DNA from: an uncultured Tenacibaculum sp.
Lineage (GTDB): Bacteria; Bacteroidota; Bacteroidia; Flavobacteriales; Flavobacteriaceae
Assembly: GCF_947494125.1 (NCBI RefSeq)
Contig: NZ_CANLTU010000001.1
Coordinates: 558,001-622,000, forward strand
DNA: 64,000 nucleotides
Direction of reading: 5' to 3'
In this document: one piece after another, positions 42,236 through 51,349 of the stretch
How the letters are laid out: each line of letters begins with the position of its first letter
Position numbering within the stretch: the stretch's first letter is position 1
Notes under the pieces: model-generated
The model's database searches: none
The model's input: the letters and a program-made list of their open reading frames with translations, nothing else
What the model was told of the DNA's origin: nothing
Translations under genes and position numbers: made by a program

Positions 42236-43486
42236 ATGCAATTAAAGCGAGTTGTAGTAACTGGACTTGGCGCATTAACGCCAATAGGAAACAATAAAGA
42301 AGAATATTGGAATAGCTTAGTTAACGGAGTTAGCGGAGCAGCACCTATAACGTATTTCGATGCTGCCAAGTTCAAGACTCGTTTTGCATGTGAGTTAAAA
42401 AACTTCAACGTGAATGATTTCATACATAGGAAAGAATCACGTAGAATGGATAGATTTACTCAATATGCAATGGTCGCTTCAGATGAAGCTATTGCAGATT
42501 CGAAATTAAATCTTGATGAAGTCAACAAATTAAGAGTTGGTGTTATCTGGGGAGCAGGTATTGGAGGATTAGAAACATTTCAAAATGAAGTTTTAAACTT
42601 TGCTGCAGGAGATGGTTCACCTCGTTTTAACCCGTTCTTTATTCCAAAAATGATTGCAGATATTGCTCCAGGAAACATTTCTATTAAAAATGGATTTATG
42701 GGACCTAATTATACTACGGTATCTGCTTGTGCATCATCTGCAAATGCAATGATAGATGCACTTAATTACATTAGACTTGGTCATTGTGATGTTATTGTAA
42801 CTGGTGGTAGTGAAGCTGCTGTTACAATTGCAGGTATGGGAGGTTTTAATGCAATGCATGCTTTATCTACTAGAAATGAAACACCAGAAACAGCATCAAG
42901 ACCTTTTGATAGTGAACGTGATGGTTTTGTTTTAGGTGAAGGAGCCGGAGCTATTGTATTAGAAGAATACGAACATGCCAAAGCTCGTGGAGCTAAAATT
43001 TATGCAGAAGTTATTGGAGGAGGTATGTCGTCTGACGCTCACCATATGACTGCACCACATCCAGAAGGAATTGGTGTAATTGCAGTAATGAAAAACTGTC
43101 TTGAAAATGCTGGTATAAAACCAGAAGACGTAGATCATATTAATACTCATGGTACTTCTACTCCGTTAGGAGATGTAGCTGAGTTAAAAGCGATTTCTGA
43201 AGTTTTTGGAGATCATGCTAAGACTATTAACATCAACTCAACAAAGTCTATGACTGGGCATTTATTGGGTGCTGCTGGTGCAATTGAATCTATTGCTTCT
43301 ATTTTAGCAATGGAACATGGTATAATTCCACCAACAATTAACCATGTTAATGTTGATGAAAATATTAATCCAGAATTAAATTTAACATTGAACAAACCTC
43401 AGAAACGAGAGATTAAAGTTGCAATGAGTAATACATTTGGTTTTGGTGGTCATAACGCATGTGTCGCTTTTAGAAAACTAGATTAA
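42236..43486 (+). CDS. fabF: 3-oxoacyl-[acyl-carrier-protein] synthase II
   Basis: 416 residues. Elongates acyl-ACP by condensation with malonyl-ACP. The Cys-His-His triad is visible: Cys165 in TVSACASSAN, His in NTHGTSTPLGD (about 304) and His in MTGHLLGAAGA (about 341). The C-terminal SNTFGFGGHNA is typical. Full length for the family. It lies between acpP and rnc with 6-7 bp gaps. Confidence 0.97.
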   Translation: MQLKRVVVTGLGALTPIGNNKEEYWNSLVNGVSGAAPITYFDAAKFKTRFACELKNFNVNDFIHRKESRRMDRFTQYAMVASDEAIADSKLNLDEVNKLRVGVIWGAGIGGLETFQNEVLNFAAGDGSPRFNPFFIPKMIADIAPGNISIKNGFMGPNYTTVSACASSANAMIDALNYIRLGHCDVIVTGGSEAAVTIAGMGGFNAMHALSTRNETPETASRPFDSERDGFVLGEGAGAIVLEEYEHAKARGAKIYAEVIGGGMSSDAHHMTAPHPEGIGVIAVMKNCLENAGIKPEDVDHINTHGTSTPLGDVAELKAISEVFGDHAKTININSTKSMTGHLLGAAGAIESIASILAMEHGIIPPTINHVNVDENINPELNLTLNKPQKREIKVAMSNTFGFGGHNACVAFRKLD

Positions 43487-43492
43487 TCCTTT

Positions 43493-44230
43493 ATGAATTT
43501 TCTTCGTAGAATAGTAAAACCCAAAACTAAAGAAGATGAAAACTTTTACTACGAATTAAAAGAACTGCTTAATTTTAAACCAATAAAGTTATCGCATTAT
43601 AAAAAAGCGTTTACACATAGGTCTTTAAAATTAATAGATAGTAAAGGAAACCCTATTAATTACGAACGATTAGAGTTTTTAGGTGATGCAATCTTAGGAT
43701 CTGTAATAGCATCTTATTTATATAAAAAAGTGCCTAAAGGTGATGAAGGGTATTTAACTCAAATGCGTTCTAAAGTAGTAAGTAGAGAGCATTTAAATAC
43801 TTTAGGTAAAGATTTAGATTTAATACGTTTTGTAAAAAGTAACATTTCACAAGATCATATAAGTAATAATATTTACGGTAATATTGTAGAAGCTTTAGTT
43901 GGTGCTATCTATTTAGATAGAGGCTATAATTATTGCCATCAATTTATTTATGAGCAAGTAATATTACCTTATGTTGATATTGAACGATTAGAGGGTAAGA
44001 TATCTAGTTATAAAGGTTATGTGATTGAATGGTGCCAGAAGAAGAAGAAGAAATATAAATTCGAGTCTTACGAAGATTCTGGAAACCAAAGTAAAAGACA
44101 CTTTAGTGTTAGAGTCAGTATAGATGGTACTATTGTAGGTAAAGGAAGAGCTACTTCAAAGAAAAAGGCAGAAGAGATTGCGGCCAAAAGAGTATACTAC
44201 GCTATGCAAAATCAAATGACAGATTCTTAA
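43493..44230 (+). CDS. rnc: Ribonuclease III
   Basis: 245 residues. Cleaves double-stranded RNA in rRNA and mRNA processing. The signature NYERLEFLGDAILGS (residues 56-70) holds the acidic active-site residues, with a later EALVGAIYLDRGY. A C-terminal double-stranded RNA binding domain (about 170-240) ends in GRATSKKKAEEIAA. Follows fabF by 6 bp. Confidence 0.96.
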   Translation: MNFLRRIVKPKTKEDENFYYELKELLNFKPIKLSHYKKAFTHRSLKLIDSKGNPINYERLEFLGDAILGSVIASYLYKKVPKGDEGYLTQMRSKVVSREHLNTLGKDLDLIRFVKSNISQDHISNNIYGNIVEALVGAIYLDRGYNYCHQFIYEQVILPYVDIERLEGKISSYKGYVIEWCQKKKKKYKFESYEDSGNQSKRHFSVRVSIDGTIVGKGRATSKKKAEEIAAKRVYYAMQNQMTDS

Positions 44231-44314
44231 CATTATGCCGAAAACGTTTTCGTAATTTTCATATTGTTTTTTAGATACATTCATTAATTTAGCAAAAAAC
44301 AAATAGTTGTTTTT

Positions 44315-44785
44315 ATGGCTACCTATGCACTAAATATTAATGAGTTTTCAAATAATGATTATGCATTAATAGGCATTCATACAGTGCTTAATGAGTATAA
44401 ATTAGCCTATTTGTTAAACCAATTCTTGCAAATTAAATTTTGCAGAGCTAGTTATGATTTAGATTTTACTCGAAAAAACAATAAATCCTCATACGCTGTA
44501 TATGAATATACCAATGTAGAATTAGATTATGATTGGTTTTTAATTTCTAATAAATATAAATCAAGACAAAAAACAATATCAACAAGTCTTTTTAACGAGA
44601 GTGATTCAACAATGTATCTTGTTTCAGAGAAAAAAAAAGTTGATTTTTTCTTAAAAATAGAAGGAGATTTTGATTTTGAATATATTGTGAAAACAATTGA
44701 AAAAATAAATCAAATACCTCAAATTATAACCTCTTATGAAGTAGAGGTTGAATCTTTAAAATCGAAAGATTTTTTAATATTTTAA
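44315..44785 (+). CDS. IPExxxVDY family protein
   Basis: 156 residues. A Flavobacteriia family of unknown function always found near rnc and pyk; the naming motif near the C terminus appears here as IPQIITSYEVE. The body is acidic with aromatic residues (YDLDFTRKN, ELDYDWFLIS). No signal peptide. It starts 84 bp after rnc and ends 3 bp before pyk. Confidence 0.82.
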   Translation: MATYALNINEFSNNDYALIGIHTVLNEYKLAYLLNQFLQIKFCRASYDLDFTRKNNKSSYAVYEYTNVELDYDWFLISNKYKSRQKTISTSLFNESDSTMYLVSEKKKVDFFLKIEGDFDFEYIVKTIEKINQIPQIITSYEVEVESLKSKDFLIF

Positions 44786-44788
44786 ATT

Positions 44789-46216
44789 ATGCCACACAAT
44801 AAGAAAACAAAAATTGTTGCAACATTAGGACCAGCAACGAATACTAAAGAAGTTTTAGCTGAGATGGCTGCATCTGGGGTAAATGTTTTTAGAATTAATT
44901 TTTCTCATGCTGATTATGATGATGTAAAAGAACGTGTTCAACAAATAAGAGAAATTAATGAAGAAAGAGGCTATAACGTAGCGATTTTAGCCGATTTACA
45001 AGGGCCTAAGCTTAGAGTGGGGGTGATGAGTGAAGGTGTGGAATTAAAAGCAGGAGATACATTTATTTTCACTACAGAAGAATGTGAAGGAACGAAAGAA
45101 AAGGCTTTTATGACATATCAACGTTTTCCTAAAGATGTAAAAGCTGGAGAACAAATTTTAGTTGATGATGGTAAATTATTGTTTGAAGTAGTTTCTACAG
45201 ATAAAGATAAAGAAGTAGTAACAAAGGTAATTGTAGGTGGACCTTTAAAATCGAAAAAAGGAGTAAACCTTCCTAATACTAATATTTCTTTGCCTGCGTT
45301 GACAGATAAAGATAAAAAGGATGCTGTTTTTGCTTTAGAACAAGAAGTAGATTGGATTGCGTTGTCTTTTGTAAGAACACCAGAAGATTTAAGAATTTTA
45401 CGTGATTTAATTAAGCAAAAATCAAGATATAGAGTACCAGTAATAGCAAAGATTGAAAAGCCTGAAGCTGTTGAAAATATAGATGCATTGATTCCTTATT
45501 GCGATGGATTAATGGTTGCTCGTGGAGATTTAGGTGTTGAAGTTCCTATGCAAGATGTTCCATTAATTCAAAAAATGCTAGTACGACGAGCTAAACAAGC
45601 TAGAATACCAGTTATTATTGCTACACAAATGATGGAAACAATGATTGAAAATGCTGTGCCTACAAGAGCAGAGGTAAACGATGTAGCAAATTCAATTATG
45701 GATGGGGCAGATGCTGTAATGCTTTCAGGAGAAACTTCAGTAGGAAAACACCCTATTAGAGTTATTAAAAAGATGACAGAGATTATTAGTAGCGTAGAGT
45801 TTTCAAATTTAATTAAAGTACCACAGGAGGCTCCACATATTCGTACAAACAGATTTATCACAAAATCAGTATGTCATCATGCCGCATTAATGGCCGATGA
45901 TATCAATGCGGCTGCAATTTCAACATTAACTAATAGTGGATATACAGCTTTTCAAATTTCTGCTTGGAGACCAAAATCTCATGTTTTAGCTTTCTCTTCT
46001 GAAAAAAGAATCTTAGGTAAGCTAAATCTTTTATGGGGTGTTAGAGCTTATTATTATGACAGGAATTTAAGTACAGATGATACTATTGAAGATCTTAATG
46101 AAATTTCTAAAGAAAAAGGATTTGTTAAGACTGGAGATTTTATGATTAACTTATCGTCAATGCCTGTAAAGGCTAAAGGAATGGTAAATACATTACGTGT
46201 TTCTCAAATCGATTAG
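44789..46216 (+). CDS. pyk: Pyruvate kinase
   Basis: 475 residues. Converts PEP and ADP to pyruvate and ATP in glycolysis. Motifs: KIVATLGPATNTKEVL at 8-23, FRINFSHADY near 37, the active-site IAKIEKPEAVENIDAL near 216 and the MVARGDLGVEVP loop near 240, then TQMMETM near 276. Full length, including the C-terminal allosteric domain. Followed by a strong terminator. Confidence 0.97.
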   Translation: MPHNKKTKIVATLGPATNTKEVLAEMAASGVNVFRINFSHADYDDVKERVQQIREINEERGYNVAILADLQGPKLRVGVMSEGVELKAGDTFIFTTEECEGTKEKAFMTYQRFPKDVKAGEQILVDDGKLLFEVVSTDKDKEVVTKVIVGGPLKSKKGVNLPNTNISLPALTDKDKKDAVFALEQEVDWIALSFVRTPEDLRILRDLIKQKSRYRVPVIAKIEKPEAVENIDALIPYCDGLMVARGDLGVEVPMQDVPLIQKMLVRRAKQARIPVIIATQMMETMIENAVPTRAEVNDVANSIMDGADAVMLSGETSVGKHPIRVIKKMTEIISSVEFSNLIKVPQEAPHIRTNRFITKSVCHHAALMADDINAAAISTLTNSGYTAFQISAWRPKSHVLAFSSEKRILGKLNLLWGVRAYYYDRNLSTDDTIEDLNEISKEKGFVKTGDFMINLSSMPVKAKGMVNTLRVSQID

Positions 46217-46237
46217 AAGAAGTACTATAAACATATA

Positions 46238-46271
46238 AAAAAAAGCGCAACCAATTTGGTTGCGCTTTTTT
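46238..46271. terminator. Terminator between pyk and the M28 peptidase gene
   Basis: Stem AAAAGCGCAACCA / TGGTTGCGCTTTT with ATT loop, A/T runs on both sides, between convergent stops. Confidence 0.88.
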
Positions 46272-46273
46272 GG

Positions 46274-48574
46274 TTAAAATTGTAATTTTTTAGAAGTAAT
46301 AATTGCGTCGTTGGTAACAAAAGGCATTGGCATCATTGTTTCACTCCGTGGTTTTAAATTAAATTTAGGATGTGATAATAAATCGTATGAAATTTCATTT
46401 AAAATAATGTTGGGCCTCTCATTCTTATTAATAGTAAATGATATAGTTACATTTTTATCTGAATTTGCTATTTGATAGATTAATAAAATGCCTTTTTTAG
46501 CAGTAAAAGTTTTACCTGCATCATAAAAAGTACCATTCACTTTTAAGTTTTTTAATTTTATAGTTGAATTATTATAAAACTCATACTTATTAATTTTACG
46601 AGTAGGTATAATTGTAAAATCTAATTTTCTTTCATTGCCAATTATAGTATCAAGATTTATATTAATATTAGAAGTGCTTATATTCTCATTTTTAGCTTTT
46701 TTATGGTAGCTAAAACGAGTATTATACTTGCTTTTTCCTTCCACTGAGGGAATGCTCCCTTTTTGATAATCAGAATTAAAAATCTGTTTTGTATAAGAAT
46801 CTAATGTTTTATTATAAGTACCCCAATACGAAGTGTTTTCATCTAAATTCTGGATGTATACAATGCTATTAGGTTTTTTCTTATCAATAGAAAACCCACT
46901 GTTAAAAGTAGCTATAGCAAAGAAAACAATAGATACAATACCAGCTACAATTTGCCATTTATTTTTCTTTTTTTGTTGATGAAAAATAGGTAAAATAAAA
47001 CCAAAAATTAATACAATAAAAATAGCGGAAACAAAAAGGATTTTTAAACCTAATGCAACAGGAAATAATTGCACCATAGGGGCAATCATATATATTGTAG
47101 GAATAGAAATAATAGCAAATAAAGTAGCCTTAGATTTTGTTTTAAGTTCCATTAAAATTAAAACAGCAAAAATTAAAAGTGAAGCATATATTGGAATAAT
47201 AAAGAAACCTGCACCTGGTAAGTATTGATAGATTACATAATTTATAACTAAACCTATAAAAATAGGGGCAACAAATAAATCAGAAGTTTTATAATCTTTA
47301 AATTGGTTATAAACTTTAAATAGAATCCAAATATTTAAAAATATAAATGCAATAATGTATTGATATCCGTTATAAGTAAAACCATGCAAAATATCGGTGT
47401 ACTGAGGGTGTATAATTAAAATTAATTGCCATAAACCATAAGACAATCCAGAACATAAAATTAATGAAGTTAAGTACGGAATAAATCCAACTAAGATACC
47501 TCTAACTGTAAGTTTACTTTTAGAAAAACCAAAAAAGATTAGGATGCAAAATACAATTATTGCAGTGCTAAGTAAAATACCTCCCCAAGAGAAAGGGTAT
47601 GTTAGAAGCTTAACAAAAGGGAAGTTTACATAAATATAATCTTCATTACTATTTAAGTTTATTAAATCAGAATCTGCAAAATAATTAAGAGAAGTTGTAA
47701 AGTATTCAGCTTGATGCATTAGTGTTTCTCTATTGAGTCTTTCATAAGAATCTTGTGCTGTATGGTAATCGAAATGATCATCAATAAAAGCAAAATTAAA
47801 CCCATTGATATTTCCTTTTTCTCTAAAAACAGTTAAATCAGTATCGTTAGGTAATTTTTTATAGATGCTGTACATTAATGAATTTGCAGCGGGATAATTT
47901 GGATTTGAATTTAAAAACTCGGTAAGTAATTTTTTATTCTTTCCATTGGTTTCCATTAACATATAACTTGAACCTCCACTTCCTCTAGCTTCAAAATTTA
48001 AAACAATTCCTATGTTTTTAGCCAAAGGATGATTTTCAACAAAAGCTTGTGCTCCTAATAAACCTAGTTCTTCAGCATCAGAAAAAAGTATAATAATGTC
48101 ATTTTTAGGCTGTTTATTTTTTGCTATAAATGCTCTTATACCTTCTAAAATTGTTACGACTCCAGAACCGGCGTCACTTGCACCTAACGATGAATGTGGA
48201 TTAGAATCGTAGTGGGTGAGTAGAAGTACTGCTTTACCGTTTCCAGAACCTTTTATTTGTGCTATGATATTCTCTGTAGTTGTACTAGCTCTCCACTTTT
48301 TATTTATAGCTGTTTGATATTGAATTTCTGGATTTAATTTCAGTCTCTTTAACTCATTTACTATATAATCCTGTACAACTTTATGTTCAGGAGAACCAGT
48401 ATGATGTGTTTTTTTTGATATATTTTTTAAATGATATAAAGCATTATCTATTGAGAAATTTGAAGATTTTAATTCTTTTTCATTTGAAGGATTTGTAGGG
48501 ATAGTATCTCTAAAACTCCAATAAACAGTAAAAATAATGATTAATACTGCAATAAAATTATTTGATGATTTCAT
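46274..48574 (-). CDS. M28 family zinc aminopeptidase with membrane domain
   Basis: 766 residues. An N-terminal signal anchor (about 7-24) precedes an M28 catalytic domain with the zinc ligands in LLTHYDSNPHSS (His-Asp, near 137), ASDAGSG, SDAEELGLLGA (Glu-Glu, near 168), NFEARGSGG (near 194) and DDHFDYHTAQDS (near 267). From about 325 to 560 there are roughly eight TM helices, then a beta-rich C-terminal domain. It likely trims peptides in the periplasm, like the Fxna/ERMP1-type fusions. Monocistronic and divergent from the CBS gene. Confidence 0.88.
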   Translation of the reverse strand: MKSSNNFIAVLIIIFTVYWSFRDTIPTNPSNEKELKSSNFSIDNALYHLKNISKKTHHTGSPEHKVVQDYIVNELKRLKLNPEIQYQTAINKKWRASTTTENIIAQIKGSGNGKAVLLLTHYDSNPHSSLGASDAGSGVVTILEGIRAFIAKNKQPKNDIIILFSDAEELGLLGAQAFVENHPLAKNIGIVLNFEARGSGGSSYMLMETNGKNKKLLTEFLNSNPNYPAANSLMYSIYKKLPNDTDLTVFREKGNINGFNFAFIDDHFDYHTAQDSYERLNRETLMHQAEYFTTSLNYFADSDLINLNSNEDYIYVNFPFVKLLTYPFSWGGILLSTAIIVFCILIFFGFSKSKLTVRGILVGFIPYLTSLILCSGLSYGLWQLILIIHPQYTDILHGFTYNGYQYIIAFIFLNIWILFKVYNQFKDYKTSDLFVAPIFIGLVINYVIYQYLPGAGFFIIPIYASLLIFAVLILMELKTKSKATLFAIISIPTIYMIAPMVQLFPVALGLKILFVSAIFIVLIFGFILPIFHQQKKKNKWQIVAGIVSIVFFAIATFNSGFSIDKKKPNSIVYIQNLDENTSYWGTYNKTLDSYTKQIFNSDYQKGSIPSVEGKSKYNTRFSYHKKAKNENISTSNININLDTIIGNERKLDFTIIPTRKINKYEFYNNSTIKLKNLKVNGTFYDAGKTFTAKKGILLIYQIANSDKNVTISFTINKNERPNIILNEISYDLLSHPKFNLKPRSETMMPMPFVTNDAIITSKKLQF

Positions 48575-48676
48575 AGTGAAATTTTAATGCTTATAAAAGT
48601 AAGTAAATTTATTCTTTATTAATATAAATAGTTAATAATCTAAAAATCAGTATATTTAATAGCTAAAACTACTATT

Positions 48677-49144
48677 ATGGGAATTATTAACTTTCAAGGT
48701 AAACGGTCAAATCAACCAGAAAAAAAATCTGAACTAATTTTGGTTTCTGATTATATGACTAAAAATTTAATTACATTTAAAGAAAACCAATCTATTGAAG
48801 ATGTTATAGATTCTTTAATTACAAATAAAATTTCTGGAGGTCCTGTAATAAACGATAAAAATGAATTAGTAGGAATAATTTCTGAAGGTGATTGTATTAA
48901 ACAAATTTCAGAAAGCAGATATTATAATTTACCTATTGATCAAAATAATACAGTAGGAAAAGCTATGGCTAAACAAGTTGAAACTATTGATGGAAACATG
49001 AATATTTTCGATGCAGCTAACAAGTTTTTAGAATCTAAAAGAAGGCGCTTTCCTATAACAGAAAATGGGAAGTTGATTGGACAGATTAGCCAAAAAGATG
49101 TACTTAAGGCTGCAATGAAATTAAAAGGAAATACATGGAAATAA
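48677..49144 (+). CDS. Two-CBS-domain protein
   Basis: 155 residues. A short lead is followed by two CBS motifs, about 22-80 (VSDYMTKNLITFKENQSIED, then ELVGIISEGDC) and 92-148 (VGKAMAKQVETIDGN, then GKLIGQISQKDVLKAA). Paired CBS domains bind adenosine nucleotides to regulate partner proteins. No enzymatic domain is attached. It converges directly on the next gene: their stop codons are adjacent. Confidence 0.88.
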   Translation: MGIINFQGKRSNQPEKKSELILVSDYMTKNLITFKENQSIEDVIDSLITNKISGGPVINDKNELVGIISEGDCIKQISESRYYNLPIDQNNTVGKAMAKQVETIDGNMNIFDAANKFLESKRRRFPITENGKLIGQISQKDVLKAAMKLKGNTWK

Positions 49145-49495
49145 CTAGTCTTGTTTAACAAGTAAATACATTTCATTTTCTAATTCTAAATAACCTTGAT
49201 CGTATACATAAAAATAAGTATTCCCAGTTTTTGTTGTGTAAATTGATGTTATGAATTTAAAATCGAAACCTTTGTCAAATAATTTACGTCTGCTAACCTT
49301 AGTTTTACCTGAAACATTAAGATCCGATAGTGTTTTATAATTTTTACGTAGTCTATTATTAGTATTTCTAACGAGGTTTTTACTCTCTTTATTTATTTTA
49401 TTATTATAAGCATTTCTACAATAATCTGAGCAGAACTTTTTATCTATTCTACCTAAAACTTTTTCGTTACATTCTAAACACTTTTTAACTTCCAT
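49145..49495 (-). CDS. Small zinc-finger-like hypothetical protein
   Basis: 116 residues. The N terminus has Cys6xxCys9 and later Cys22xxxCys26 (KKFCSDYCRNAYN), a treble-clef-like zinc binding set; the following region is very basic (KNLVRNTNNRLRKNYK), consistent with nucleic-acid binding. The C-terminal half is beta-rich (NTYFYVYDQGYLELENE). Common in Flavobacteriia, unnamed. It overlaps the acetyltransferase gene by 11 bp and is probably translated with it. Confidence 0.75.
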   Translation of the reverse strand: MEVKKCLECNEKVLGRIDKKFCSDYCRNAYNNKINKESKNLVRNTNNRLRKNYKTLSDLNVSGKTKVSRRKLFDKGFDFKFITSIYTTKTGNTYFYVYDQGYLELENEMYLLVKQD

Positions 49496-50027
49496 AGTTT
49501 GTTTTTTTCAATTCATACCATTTAGCATCGTTTCCTTCAAACTTAAAATCATTTACATATTTTAAACCTATTTTTTGTAGAATTTTGTTAGATCCAATAT
49601 TGTCAGTTTCAGCAGCTCCATAAATAATATTATAATTCATTTGTTTGAAGCCAAATTCTAAACAAGCTATTGCAGATTCTGTTGCATAGCCTTTTCTCCA
49701 GAATTTAGGTAATAACCTATGTCCAATATCAATAAATTCAGTAATACCATTTAATTCTTCCTCTTTGCCTTTATTTAATTTTAATCCTGACCAACCTATA
49801 AAATTCCCAGACTCTTTTTCAAAAGCAGCAAACCTACCAATGCCATTTTCGTTGTATTGTTTTTCAAAAAAATCAATAATGTCTTTAGCTTGTTTGTATG
49901 TTGTAATTGGATTATTACCAAGGTATTTGTGCACTTCTGGGTTTGAATCTAACTCAAATATACTTGTAGTGTCTTTGATATTAAACTTTCTTAATATCAA
50001 GCGATTTGTTTCTATTTGGAATTCCAT
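49485..50027 (-). CDS. GNAT family N-acetyltransferase (RimJ/RimL-like)
   Basis: 180 residues. The GNAT fold begins ETNRLILRKFNIKDT; the acetyl-CoA pyrophosphate loop is LLPKFWRKGYATESA (about 108-122) and IIYGAAETDNIGSNKIL follows with the typical Asn. It probably acetylates a protein N terminus or small amine; substrate unknown. Its start codon and -7 box lie inside a perfect 15-bp inverted repeat. Confidence 0.88.
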   Translation of the reverse strand: MEFQIETNRLILRKFNIKDTTSIFELDSNPEVHKYLGNNPITTYKQAKDIIDFFEKQYNENGIGRFAAFEKESGNFIGWSGLKLNKGKEEELNGITEFIDIGHRLLPKFWRKGYATESAIACLEFGFKQMNYNIIYGAAETDNIGSNKILQKIGLKYVNDFKFEGNDAKWYELKKTNYGS

Positions 50028-50062
50028 TTCAACTATATTTTTTTTTCAAATATAGTTGAAAT
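50026..50062 (-). promoter_or_regulatory. Perfect inverted repeat over the acetyltransferase promoter
   Basis: Arms ATTTCAACTATATTT (50026-50040) and AAATATAGTTGAAAT (50048-50062), 15 bp each, 7-bp spacer. On the - strand it contains the -7 box TATATTTG (50047-50054) and ends at the ATG (50025-50027). It looks like an operator for a dimeric repressor, or a start-sequestering hairpin if transcription starts further upstream. Confidence 0.5.
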
Positions 50063-50195
50063 TAAACGACTACATTCATTTACAAACGAAAACAAACGAT
50101 TACCTACCGTTTTTAACTAGTGTTGTAGTAGATCTTTGCAGTGTTAATTCATTTGAATGACAAAATCTTAACTGTTTAATAAAAAAACAATAATT

Positions 50196-50531
50196 ATGAA
50201 CGCACTTAAAAACAGAGTACAGTTAATTGGAAATCTAGGAAATGATCCAGAAATTATCAATTTAGAAAATAAAAAAAAATTAGCTAAATTCTCATTAGCT
50301 ACGAATGAAACATATAAAAACTCGGAAGGAGAAAAAATAACCGATACACAATGGCATTATATAATTGCATGGAATAAGACTGCAGAAATTATAGGAGAAT
50401 ATTTACAAAAAGGAAGTGAGGTAATAGTTGAGGGTAAGTTAACTTCTAGGTCTTTTGAAGATAAAGAAGGTGTTAAACGTTACATAACTGAGGTAGTTTG
50501 TAATGAATTACTAATGCTAGGTAATAAATAG
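50196..50531 (+). CDS. ssb: Single-stranded DNA-binding protein (short form)
   Basis: 111 residues forming one OB fold: LKNRVQLIGNLGNDPEI at 4-20, WHYIIAWNKTAEIIGEYL near 53 and GKLTSRSFEDKEGVKRYITE near 80. The protein stops at the end of the fold, so the flexible tail and acidic DDDIPF-type tip used to recruit partners are missing. It is therefore likely a secondary SSB, perhaps for natural transformation or repair, rather than the main replication SSB. Monocistronic. Confidence 0.9.
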   Translation: MNALKNRVQLIGNLGNDPEIINLENKKKLAKFSLATNETYKNSEGEKITDTQWHYIIAWNKTAEIIGEYLQKGSEVIVEGKLTSRSFEDKEGVKRYITEVVCNELLMLGNK

Positions 50532-50555
50532 TGGGGAAATTGTTTTAAGAAAAAG

Positions 50556-50584
50556 AAAAAAGGCATTTTTAAAATGCCTTTTTA
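50556..50584. terminator. Terminator between ssb and the LytTR regulator gene
   Basis: Stem AAAAAGGCATTTT / AAAATGCCTTTTT with a very short loop, between convergent stops. Confidence 0.85.
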
Positions 50585-50590
50585 TATTTT

Positions 50591-51349
50591 TTAAATACCT
50601 AAAATTTTATTCAATTCTTCTTGCCTTCTTCTTGCAACAGGAATATTTTTATTATTATCCATTTGACAATAAAAACCATCGTTTTTAATAATTTTTAAAG
50701 TGTGATTTATGTTTATAATATAGCTTTTGTGTGTTCTAAAAAATTGCATATTGTTTAATAAAATATCATCGTATTCCCCAATATTACGAGTAGCAACAAC
50801 TTGTAAGTTATTTACGCAATGAAGAATAGTATATCGACCTTGCGATTCTAGAAATATAATATCTTTAAACTTAACTAATTCAATTCGATCATTAGATGGT
50901 ATTGCTATAAAATCTTGTTCTTTAGTATTATTAATTACTTGATTTAAAGTGTTAATTTGATTTTTAGAAGTGAAGATATCTAATCGAATATCTTCTCTAA
51001 CCTTATTAATTGCTAATATTAGATCTTCAATAACAATAGGTTTTAAAATATAATCAATGGCATTATATTTAAAGGCTTTAAGAGCATATTCTTCATGAGA
51101 AGTAACGAATATAACTTTAATTTTTTTAGGTAGAATGCAGTCTAGTAATTCAAAACCAGTTCTGTTTTTGAGCTGAATATCTAAAAACAAAATGTCAGGG
51201 CTTTTAGCTTGTAATACTTTTATGCCTTCAGTAAAAGAAGTAGCTTGGTCAATTATATTAATATCTATACAAAATTCATTAATATAATGTTTTAATAATC
51301 TAATATTTTTTACTTCATCATCTATGATAATAGCATCTATTTTATTCAT
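50591..51349 (-). CDS. LytTR-type response regulator
   Basis: 252 residues. The receiver domain has the acidic pair Asp10-Asp11 (AIIIDDEVKN), the phospho-acceptor Asp57 in DILFLDIQL, Thr in VIFVTSHEEYA and Lys in YILKPI. A LytTR DNA-binding domain fills about 145-250 (LVKFKDIIFLESQGRYTI, then MQFFRTHKSYIININH). LytTR domains bind repeats close to (T/A)(A/C)(C/A)GTTN(A/G)(T/G) spaced two helical turns apart. It overlaps the sensor kinase gene by 8 bp and is its partner. Matching half-sites occur upstream of the kinase gene at 54684-54734. Confidence 0.93.
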   Translation of the reverse strand: MNKIDAIIIDDEVKNIRLLKHYINEFCIDINIIDQATSFTEGIKVLQAKSPDILFLDIQLKNRTGFELLDCILPKKIKVIFVTSHEEYALKAFKYNAIDYILKPIVIEDLILAINKVREDIRLDIFTSKNQINTLNQVINNTKEQDFIAIPSNDRIELVKFKDIIFLESQGRYTILHCVNNLQVVATRNIGEYDDILLNNMQFFRTHKSYIININHTLKIIKNDGFYCQMDNNKNIPVARRRQEELNKILGI

